64,000 nt of DNA from positions 10,705,001 through 10,769,000 of the forward strand of contig NZ_CP117866.1 of NCBI RefSeq assembly GCF_028736035.1, in the 5' to 3' direction. Numbering within the stretch: the stretch's first letter is position 1; every line of letters begins with the position of its first letter. Below, piece by piece: positions 31,021 through 37,283 of the stretch. Source of the DNA: Streptomyces sp. T12. Lineage in GTDB: Bacteria > Actinomycetota > Actinomycetes > Streptomycetales > Streptomycetaceae. Under the pieces are notes generated by a model. The model saw only the letters and a program-made list of their open reading frames with translations. It had not been told where the DNA came from and ran no database searches. A program made the position numbers and the translations under genes.

Positions 31021-31785
31021 TCAGACCCACCCCTCCACGACGTAGCGGTTCCAACGGCGGGCCCAGCGTTCCAGCCGGGGCATCGCCGGGCGTTCCACCG
31101 CGTCGATCCACGGCAGGCGCTCTCCCTGGACCCGGACCAGGCCGGCCCGGCGCATGGCGTTGGCGACCGGCAGCACAGACGTGGCCCGCTTCAGCGGCTG
31201 CTCGTGGAGGGGGATCTTCGGGAAGTCACCGTCATGGCTGTCACCGCTGCCGATCAGCGGGTTGAGCAGGTCGGCCAGCTCCCGGACGCCCTGGCGCACG
31301 GGGTGCACCCGGGGGCGCAGCTGGTCGATCACAATGATCTTCCCGCCCGGACGGCACACTTCTCTCCAGCGGCGCAGCACCTCCTCGGGGTAGGGGAGGG
31401 CCCACAACAGATGTCGGCAGACGACCACGTCGAACTGCGCGTTCGCCAGTTCGCCGAGCATGGCGTCGGTGTGCACGAACGAGATGTTCAGGTCCCGCGC
31501 GGATTGCTTGGCCTTGCGGGCGGCCACCTCCAGCATCGCTTCGGAGTAGTCGGCGCCGGTCACTTCATGGCCCAGCTCGGCCACCAGGAGGGCGATCATG
31601 CCGGTCCCGGTACCGACGTCGAGGACCTTGAGCGGTGTCTCCTGAGCGGGCAGGAGACGCCGCAGGAGCAGCAGCCAGGCGGTGCGCTCCGCTTCCGAGT
31701 GGAGGCCGTGCCCGTACAGGGAGTCGTAACCCTGGGCGGACTGGCCCCACGCGGTCCGGAATGCCGACCACAGGTCTTGTGACAC
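31021..31785 (-). CDS. SAM-dependent methyltransferase
   Basis: 254 residues from the GTG at 31785 with GAAAGG upstream; the longer open frame is rejected because its N-terminus is Pro/Cys-rich noise. Class I motif I is KVLDVGTGTGMIALLVAELGHEVTGADYSEAML (~50-82), followed by FDVVVCRHLLWALPYPEEVLRRWREVCRPGGKIIVID. Likely an N-, O- or C-terminal methylation of the peptide or its appended group; target unknown. Confidence 0.9.
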   Translation of the reverse strand: MSQDLWSAFRTAWGQSAQGYDSLYGHGLHSEAERTAWLLLLRRLLPAQETPLKVLDVGTGTGMIALLVAELGHEVTGADYSEAMLEVAARKAKQSARDLNISFVHTDAMLGELANAQFDVVVCRHLLWALPYPEEVLRRWREVCRPGGKIIVIDQLRPRVHPVRQGVRELADLLNPLIGSGDSHDGDFPKIPLHEQPLKRATSVLPVANAMRRAGLVRVQGERLPWIDAVERPAMPRLERWARRWNRYVVEGWV

Positions 31786-31813
31786 CGGGAAAACCTTTCG
31801 GTAGCGCGACGGT

Positions 31814-33328
31814 TCAGCCGCGGGAGCCGTACACCGGAACGAACAGGGGCAGCAGACGCAGAGCCGAGGAGGGGGGAAGGCGCCGGCGGTCGTCGGGGGT
31901 GAGGAGGGCATGTCCGCCGAGATAGGTCCCGCCTCGGAAGTAGGCGGCGAGCTTCAGCGTTCCGGAGACCGGTGACGGTTCCCCGTCGGCGTCCAAGACG
32001 GGGAAGGTGAACCGGCTTTGGCGGACCCGCTCCTGGAGCAGCAGCCCCTCGTGGTGCGAGGCCGTGAGTGAGTCGGTGAGCTCTGCCCTTTCGCCGGCCG
32101 ACGCAGGCCGGCTGGTCATCTTCAGCCCCGCACCGCCCGTGGAGTCCGCCCGCTTCAGCACGGCCCCGTCGAGATCACCGGGCCGACGCTCACGCACCGA
32201 GAACCGGGTGGGCGCCACTCGTTCCCCGTCGACGACCCGAAGAGTGGGCGGGATGCGGGACATCAGGTACGACCGGTCCGCTTCGCCGTGCAGGGCGCGG
32301 AATCTGTGCGCGAACTCCTCGTCGTGCCAGTAGTGCATCCAGGCGTGGCTTTCCAGATACATGTGGAACCCGGGAGCCATACGGACGGCACCCGACCGCC
32401 AGGCGTCCGTGAGGTGCTGGAACGCCTGGGCCTCACGCAGCCTCACGGCCGCGGTCGCCGCGTGTTTGGTCGTCGCCCGGACCTGCCGGACGACCCGCTG
32501 GACCCTGTCGCCGGAGCCGTCGGTCAGCCGTCCCTCGACGAACCGCAGTTCGTCGAGAGAGGTGAGCCGGGCCCGGGTGCCGTTGCGCCGCAGTGCGGAC
32601 ACCACAGCCTGCGCGTCGGGCACCAGGGCGTGCCCGGACCGGACGACGTAGTCGATCACGCCCGTGCCGGGAGCGGGGTCCGGCAGTCCGTCGGCGATGC
32701 CCCGCGCCCAGGCGTCGAGGTCGAAGGAACCGAGGAGCGCGTCCGGGCCCCAGACGAGCTCAGAGTAGGCGGCATAGGCCTGCTGGATCTCGGCCGTGAC
32801 GCCGGCCATGCCGGCCATGAGGTTGATGTCCACCAGCCAAGGGACGATCTCGGTGCCGTTCTGTTCGAGAAGGAGGTCCAGCCGGAAGAGAGGCGCGTCG
32901 CCGAGCGGGTACGCCTGCCGGGGGTCGAAGTGCTCGCCTTCCGCTTTCGGCGACCGGAAGATGAACGAACGTATGTCCCCGCAGGCCACGAGGGTGTCCC
33001 ACGAGCAGCGGAGAGCGTCGGGCACCAGGGCGCCGATGTTCCGCACCTCCGAGATCAGCCGGGCGGGCAGCACGATGGGAGCGAGAGAGACGGGCCAGGG
33101 CACGTCAATATGTCCGATGCCGGGCTGCGGGGCCCTGCAGGGAGACGCGGCGAGCAGGTCACGCACCACCGGCTTGTCGGAGAGTCCCTCGGAGACACGG
33201 TATTTCGCCGAGGCGGCGTTCAGTCGTTCCGTGAGGAGTTCGCGGTGTGCAGCTTGGAACACGGAAGAAGGGAGTGGAAGGGAAATAGGGTCGGGCGCTG
33301 TTCCGGTGACCCAAGATGTTTTCTTCAC
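31814..33328 (-). CDS. ATP-grasp-like (glutathionylspermidine-synthase-like) protein
   Basis: About 504 residues if the GTG at 33328 is used; in-frame starts at 33412 and 33424 fall inside a strong hairpin and lack a ribosome site. PLFRLDLLLEQNG followed by WLVDINLMAGMAGVTAEIQ, and GAVLKRADSTGGAGLKMTS followed by HHEGLLLQERVRQ, resemble the substrate/ATP-binding part of circularly permuted ATP-grasp and glutathionylspermidine-synthase-like ligases (VLKP..G.GG.G.. then ..QE). It is the first gene after the precursor, which argues for a direct role on the peptide, perhaps amide-bond formation with the carrier-derived amine. No closer family assignment is possible. Confidence 0.6.
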   Translation of the reverse strand: MKKTSWVTGTAPDPISLPLPSSVFQAAHRELLTERLNAASAKYRVSEGLSDKPVVRDLLAASPCRAPQPGIGHIDVPWPVSLAPIVLPARLISEVRNIGALVPDALRCSWDTLVACGDIRSFIFRSPKAEGEHFDPRQAYPLGDAPLFRLDLLLEQNGTEIVPWLVDINLMAGMAGVTAEIQQAYAAYSELVWGPDALLGSFDLDAWARGIADGLPDPAPGTGVIDYVVRSGHALVPDAQAVVSALRRNGTRARLTSLDELRFVEGRLTDGSGDRVQRVVRQVRATTKHAATAAVRLREAQAFQHLTDAWRSGAVRMAPGFHMYLESHAWMHYWHDEEFAHRFRALHGEADRSYLMSRIPPTLRVVDGERVAPTRFSVRERRPGDLDGAVLKRADSTGGAGLKMTSRPASAGERAELTDSLTASHHEGLLLQERVRQSRFTFPVLDADGEPSPVSGTLKLAAYFRGGTYLGGHALLTPDDRRRLPPSSALRLLPLFVPVYGSRG

Positions 33329-33368
33329 GGTCTGAATGCCGTTCGGTTCTGCTGCTTCAGGAAATGTT

Positions 33369-33418
33369 CGGGGTATGGCGCCGAACGCTCTGATGCCGGT
33401 GTCCGACGCCATACCCCG
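33369..33418 (-). terminator. 12-bp-stem hairpin between precursor and biosynthetic genes
   Basis: CGGGGTATGGCG (33369-33380) and CGCCATACCCCG (33407-33418) are perfect 12-bp complements with a 26-nt loop. It lies 20 bp after the precursor stop and has no clear U-run, so it is more likely an attenuator or an RNA-processing/stabilising hairpin that makes the precursor mRNA more abundant than the downstream enzymes. Confidence 0.6.
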
Positions 33419-33437
33419 GCTCACTCAGGAGCGTGTG

Positions 33438-33641
33438 TCAGACGGTCGGAGCGTACGTGCCGAGCTGGGTCGGGGCGTACGTACCGAGCTGCGTCGGAGC
33501 GTACGTACCGAGCTGCGTCGGAGCGTAGGTGCCCAGCTGCGTCGGAGCGTAGGTGCCCAGCTGAGTCGATGCTTCCTCGGCCACGGTGGTGCCGCCGTCC
33601 AGGTAGAGCTCCAGCTCTTCAATCTCAAGCAAGGCTTCCAT
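33438..33641 (-). CDS. RiPP precursor peptide with five TQLGTYAP core repeats
   Basis: 67 residues, ATG with AAAGGA at good spacing. A 25-residue acidic leader (MEALLEIEELELYLDGG, then TTVAEEAS) is followed by five identical 8-residue units TQLGTYAP (residues 26-65) and a final Thr-Val. The leader is Leu/Glu-rich like those recognised by E1-like/RRE proteins of azole RiPPs. The core lacks Cys and Ser; each unit has two Thr that could become methyloxazol(in)es (Pro-Thr and Gly-Thr sites), and one Tyr. The gene heads an operon with YcaO, E1-like and nitroreductase genes. Repeated cores imply several product molecules per precursor and a protease that cuts between units. Confidence 0.9.
   Translation of the reverse strand: MEALLEIEELELYLDGGTTVAEEASTQLGTYAPTQLGTYAPTQLGTYAPTQLGTYAPTQLGTYAPTV
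33447..33566 (-). repeat. Five tandem 24-bp repeats coding for TQLGTYAP
   Basis: Five in-frame 24-bp units, identical in protein but with scattered silent differences (for example TAC CGT-side changes between units 1-3 and 4-5 such as GTACGT against GTAGGT on the plus strand). Silent divergence with fixed protein sequence points to selection on the repeat unit after duplication. Confidence 0.95.
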
Positions 33642-33783
33642 GAGGATTCCTTTCGCGTAGGCGGATAGCCCGCTGGCTTTTAAGCCCCTGCAGGGAGGCG
33701 CCTTTTTGAAGACCGTGAAGTCGCTTGTCAGCGAGCCGAAAAAACTGAAGCACAGTCGAGTTATATTGGCAAGACCTTCTTTA

Positions 33784-33801
33784 TTCTCGGCCTACCGAGA
33801 A
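33784..33801. promoter_or_regulatory. Short perfect inverted repeat upstream of the precursor gene
   Basis: TTCTCGG - CCTA - CCGAGAA: perfect 7-bp arms with a 4-nt loop, about 20 bp upstream of the candidate -10 of the precursor transcript. It could be an operator or a hairpin; the cluster's LuxR protein is a possible binder, but nothing in the sequence proves this. Confidence 0.4.
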
Positions 33802-33874
33802 AGGGGTTCTTTCGAATTCTGAAAACGGACAGTCGTATCGATCAATTCTGGGCGGCCACAGCCGGCTGCGTCCA

Positions 33875-33974
33875 GGCAACTGACCGGCAACTGCGGACGA
33901 CCGAAGTTGCCGAATGGCTCTCGACAAGTTGCCGGGCAGTTGCCTGTGGTGACCAGCGTGCGCGGCCAGTTGCC
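33875..33974. promoter_or_regulatory. Phased heptamer array (AGTTGCC/GGCAACT), SARP-operator-like
   Basis: GGCAACT occurs at 33875 and 33886 (11-bp period); AGTTGCC occurs at 33905, 33927, 33938 and 33968. The pairs at 33875/33886 and 33927/33938 are direct heptamers with 4-bp spacers, and 33905 to 33927 is two turns. Direct heptamer repeats with 4-bp spacing are the known operator form of SARP-family activators. Two opposite-facing pairs could serve the leftward RiPP operon and the rightward operon. No SARP gene is in the window. Confidence 0.65.
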
Positions 33975-34104
33975 AGATGTTCTTCCGGCCCACCGGTCCG
34001 AGCAGACCGTGCAGCTCTTCCGACCTACGGGCGTCGATCAAAAGCTGCATGTCTGCGTCCGCCATGAGAAACGAACGGACGCAAGGCGGGCCAGGCAAGA
34101 AACC

Positions 34105-34141
34105 GGCAACTCAACCTGGAGGTAAATGCCGGGCAATTGCC
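34105..34141. promoter_or_regulatory. Further heptamer copies, including a perfect GGCAATTGCC palindrome
   Basis: GGCAACT at 34105-34111 and the perfect 10-bp palindrome GGCAATTGCC at 34132-34141 extend the array at 33875-33974 towards the rightward operon, whose first gene starts about 150 bp downstream. They share the TTGCC/GGCAA core. Confidence 0.45.
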
Positions 34142-34294
34142 TGGAGCGACTCCGGGACGCACGGCAGTATCAAGGGCGGTCTGCTGCTAGCGCCCTTATG
34201 GGAGAGCCGTCAAGAAGCCGGTCGTACGGCCGGCTCGGTGACGCCCGCGTGCACCCGAGTCCGCCGAATAGCTACGCACAGGCAGGAGCAAGCA

Positions 34295-35641
34295 CTGAGT
34301 ACGAGACGCACTGGGACGCTGCACCTCAATGTCTTCCTTCACAACGTGGGCCATCACGAGTCGGCCTGGCGGCTGCCGGAGAGCAATCCCGTCGCGGACA
34401 CGGATATCGATCACTACAGGGACCTGGCGGTCATCGCGGAACGGGGGAAGTTCGACTCGGTCTTCCTGGCTGACAATCCCAAGCTCACCACGGACATCCG
34501 CCGGCGTCCCTCCGGAACACTGGAGCCGACCGTCGTCCTGACGGCGCTGGCCGGGGTGACCCGGCGCATTGGGCTCATCGCCACGGCCTCGACCACCTAC
34601 AACGACCCGTACAACCTCGCGCGCCGGTTCGCGTCCGTCGACCACATCAGCTCCGGACGTGCCGGATGGAACATCGTCACCAGCTCCGGGGCGGCGGCCG
34701 CCCGCAACTTCGGCCTCGACGACTCGCCCCCGCACCATGAACGGTACGCGCGGGCCGCGGAGTTCGTGGAAGTCGCTCTGCGGCTGTGGGACAGCTGGGA
34801 GGACGATACGGTCGTCGCGGACAAGGTGCGCGGCGTCTGGGGGGACGGGGCGAAGATCCACCCCGCGGCCCATGCCGGGAAGTTCTTCCGGGTCGAGGGC
34901 GCGCTCAACGTACCCCGCTGCCCTCAGGGATCCCCCTTGCTCGTCCAGGCCGGCTCCTCGGAAGACGGACGCGCTTTCGCCGCCCGGTACGCCGAAGCGG
35001 TCTTCACGGCTCAACAGACCTTGGAGGAGGCGCAGCGGTTCTACGCCGACATGACCAAGCGAGTGGCGCGGGCCGGCCGCGACCCCGGCATGGTCAAGAT
35101 CCTTCCCGGTCTCGTCCCGGTCGTCGGATCCACAGAGAGCGAGGCCCAGGAGCGGGCCGATGAGCTCGATCGGCTCATTCTTCCCGAGTACGCCAAACTC
35201 CAGCTCGCCTCCCGGCTCCGGCTGTCTCCGGACGAGCTCCACCTGGACCGCGAGTTGCCGGCGAATCTCCCCCAGGAGAGCGAGATCGAGGACGTCAAGA
35301 GCCGCTTCACCCTGATCGTCGACCTCGCCCGGCGGGAACGCCTGACCGTCCGTCAACTCATTGAGCGTCTCGGGCCGGGGCGGGGCCACCGAACCCTGGT
35401 CGGTACCGCGGAGAGCATCGCCGACTCGATGCAGCACTGGTTCGACAACCGTGCCGCCGACGGGTTCAACCTCATGCCCGCAGTGATGCCCTCCGGACTT
35501 GAGGTGTTCGTCGACCAAGTCGTACCGATCCTTCAGGACCGTGGCATCTTCCGCCGTGACTACGAGGGCAGCACGCTACGCGAGCACTATGGCCTCTCTC
35601 GACCGGCCAACCGCTTCGCGCCCGATCGGGCCCACTTGTGA
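34295..35641 (+). CDS. NtaA/SnaA/DszA-type FMN-dependent monooxygenase
   Basis: 448 residues if translation starts at the CTG at 34295 (GGAG at 6-bp spacing; protein then begins STRRTGTLHLNVFLHNVGHHE, the usual family N-terminus). A GTG at 34238 is the alternative. Luciferase-like flavin monooxygenase features: LHLNVFLHNVGHHESAWRLP, FDSVFLADNP, GRAGWNIVTSSG, ARNFGLDDSPPHHERYARAAEFVEVALRLWDSW. These two-component enzymes hydroxylate or cleave with reduced FMN supplied by a separate reductase, which is not seen here. It overlaps the next gene start (GTGA) and opens the rightward operon. Confidence 0.9.
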   Translation: MSTRRTGTLHLNVFLHNVGHHESAWRLPESNPVADTDIDHYRDLAVIAERGKFDSVFLADNPKLTTDIRRRPSGTLEPTVVLTALAGVTRRIGLIATASTTYNDPYNLARRFASVDHISSGRAGWNIVTSSGAAAARNFGLDDSPPHHERYARAAEFVEVALRLWDSWEDDTVVADKVRGVWGDGAKIHPAAHAGKFFRVEGALNVPRCPQGSPLLVQAGSSEDGRAFAARYAEAVFTAQQTLEEAQRFYADMTKRVARAGRDPGMVKILPGLVPVVGSTESEAQERADELDRLILPEYAKLQLASRLRLSPDELHLDRELPANLPQESEIEDVKSRFTLIVDLARRERLTVRQLIERLGPGRGHRTLVGTAESIADSMQHWFDNRAADGFNLMPAVMPSGLEVFVDQVVPILQDRGIFRRDYEGSTLREHYGLSRPANRFAPDRAHL

Positions 35642-37281
35642 CCACCGGCTCTCCGATACCGGAGCTCGACCCCGGCACCGCGCTGCGGTTCGCGGTACTG
35701 ACCGATGCCGCCGCCCCGCGTCACTGGCACACTCAGTGCCTTCAAGGGCTGGTGGCCCAGGGGGAAACCTGTGTGGCGCTGCTCCGGGTCGCAGCACCCT
35801 CTACAAGGCGTGGGCGCACCGGCGTCCTCCACGATCCGGCGAGGCGGTCGGTGGCGCTCGCCGACGCGGATCCCGACGCTTTCGCATGTCCCGCCTGCGA
35901 CGTCGAAGCGGGCGAAGTGGCGGCCCGTCTGGCCGAGCACGACCTCGACTTCGTCCTTGACCTGCGCGAGCGGCACCAGGACATCACGTTCCAGGTGCCG
36001 GTCCACGGCGTGTGGCGATTCTCGTTCCCCACGCGCCCGGCACGGATGGCCGCACATGCACTGCTCGACGGCGACCTGACGATAACCGCGGCCTTGATCC
36101 GCACCACCGTGGACGGGGAGAGCCGGGCGCTCGTGGACGGGAAGTACGGCGTCGTAGCCGCCTCGGTCGCCGGAACGACCGACCGTGTCCTGCGCGGAGC
36201 AGCCGGCTTCCCGTCCCGGGCCGCGCGCGCCGTCCGGCTCAGGCTGCCGCATCCGGCGGCCGCGCATGACCGAGGACAGGTCTCCCCTGCAACGGCCACG
36301 CTCGGCTTTCTGCGGCGCGTCCGCCTCGCCGTCACCCTGGTGAGCAGGCGCTGTGCCAAGGCGCTGCGGGACGCCGTCACCGAGACGTACTGGTCGATCG
36401 GCGTGGTGAAGGCGCCGGTCGAGAACGTCATGGACGGATCGGTGACGGGCGACCACTTCCACTGGCATCCGGGAACCCGGCCTGACACCTACGTCGCGGA
36501 CCCGATCCCGCTGCCGGGCGACCCCGGCGTGGTGTACGCCGAAGAGTTCGACCACATGACCCGTCGCGGCCGGCTGATCGCGACGACGTACTCGGAGACG
36601 GAGGGCTGGTCGGGCTCGGAGGTGGTCGCACAGGAGACGTTCCACATGTCGTACCCCTATCTCTTCGAGCACCACGGCGAGACGCTCTGTGTCCCGGAGA
36701 CCGGATGGAACAACGCGGTGTCGGTCTACCGCCTTAAGGACCCTCCGCGCCTGGAGAAGGACCGCGACCTCCTCACCGGAGTGGCCGCCGGTGACCCCAC
36801 GGTCTTCCGGTGGGACGGCCGTTGGTGGATGTTCTACACGGACTGTTTCGAACCACGGGACACGGACCTGTACATCTGGTACGCCTCCACCCCCTGGGGG
36901 CCTTGGCGCCCGCACCTGCGCAACCCTGTCAAGAGCGATGTCACCTCCAGCCGTCCGGCCGGGGCACCGTTCGTACGCGACGGAAGACTGCTGCGCCCCG
37001 CCCAGGACGACGCCGGGCGGTACGGCTGGCGGATGGTCGTCAACGAGGTCGTGAGGCTGAGCCCGAGCGAGTTCGCGGAAGTCGAAGTCACCCGGATCGG
37101 ACCCTTCGCAAGCGGCCCCTACCCGGTGGGGCCGCACACTCTCTCGGTGGCCGGCCCCCATGTGTACGTCGACGGTAAGCGCAGCGTCGTCTCGCTCTCC
37201 CTGAAGGCCCGTCGGCTGCTCGGGCGCCTGCGCGCACGACCCGCCGGTCGCCGCCACGACTCCGCATCGAAGGGACACTGA
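35638..37281 (+). CDS. GINT1-like / formyltransferase-like sugar-transfer protein
   Basis: 547 residues from a GTG overlapping the monooxygenase stop. The N-terminal ~200 residues (RFAVLTDAAAPRHWHTQCLQGLV, then LDFVLDLRER) look like the methionyl-tRNA-formyltransferase-like fold used in polysaccharide enzymes; the C-terminal half (WHPGTRPDTYVADPIPLPGDPGVVYAEEFDH, AAGDPTVFRWDGRWWMFYTDCFEPRDTDLYIWYASTPWGPW) resembles the five-bladed propeller of the glucosamine-inositolphosphorylceramide-transferase N-terminal family and GH43-like proteins. Role in glycan or glycolipid building is plausible from its neighbours (nucleotide-sugar dehydrogenase, phosphatase); exact reaction unknown. Confidence 0.65.
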   Translation: MTTGSPIPELDPGTALRFAVLTDAAAPRHWHTQCLQGLVAQGETCVALLRVAAPSTRRGRTGVLHDPARRSVALADADPDAFACPACDVEAGEVAARLAEHDLDFVLDLRERHQDITFQVPVHGVWRFSFPTRPARMAAHALLDGDLTITAALIRTTVDGESRALVDGKYGVVAASVAGTTDRVLRGAAGFPSRAARAVRLRLPHPAAAHDRGQVSPATATLGFLRRVRLAVTLVSRRCAKALRDAVTETYWSIGVVKAPVENVMDGSVTGDHFHWHPGTRPDTYVADPIPLPGDPGVVYAEEFDHMTRRGRLIATTYSETEGWSGSEVVAQETFHMSYPYLFEHHGETLCVPETGWNNAVSVYRLKDPPRLEKDRDLLTGVAAGDPTVFRWDGRWWMFYTDCFEPRDTDLYIWYASTPWGPWRPHLRNPVKSDVTSSRPAGAPFVRDGRLLRPAQDDAGRYGWRMVVNEVVRLSPSEFAEVEVTRIGPFASGPYPVGPHTLSVAGPHVYVDGKRSVVSLSLKARRLLGRLRARPAGRRHDSASKGH

Positions 37282-37283
37282 TC

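Larger units (their letters stand above)
33642..34294. other. Divergent promoter region between RiPP operon and rightward operon
   Basis: About 650 bp without a supported gene. It contains, from left to right, an AT-rich stretch with a possible leftward -10 (TATAAC, complement of 33760-33765), a 7-bp hairpin at 33784-33801, and an array of AGTTGCC/GGCAACT heptamers between 33875 and 34141. Open frames crossing it have no good start or homology. Confidence 0.6.

Noticed and set aside
31786..31911. N-terminal extension of the methyltransferase frame
   Set aside because: The extension is Pro/Cys-rich and overlaps the end of the ATP-grasp-like gene; the GTG at 31785 has a good ribosome site and family-like N-terminus.
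31814..33328. Graspetide (omega-ester peptide) ligase acting on the repeat core
   Set aside because: The core TQLGTYAP has no Asp or Glu side chains to form omega-esters or amides, so classical graspetide chemistry is not possible; an ATP-grasp role of another kind remains open.
33447..33566. 24-bp tandem repeats as a CRISPR-like or VNTR array
   Set aside because: They have no spacers, keep one reading frame and encode a constant octapeptide behind a leader; they are coding core repeats.
33781..34098. Minus-strand ORF of 105 codons in the RiPP promoter region
   Set aside because: It runs through the heptamer array and the candidate promoter, has no ribosome site and no protein-like pattern.
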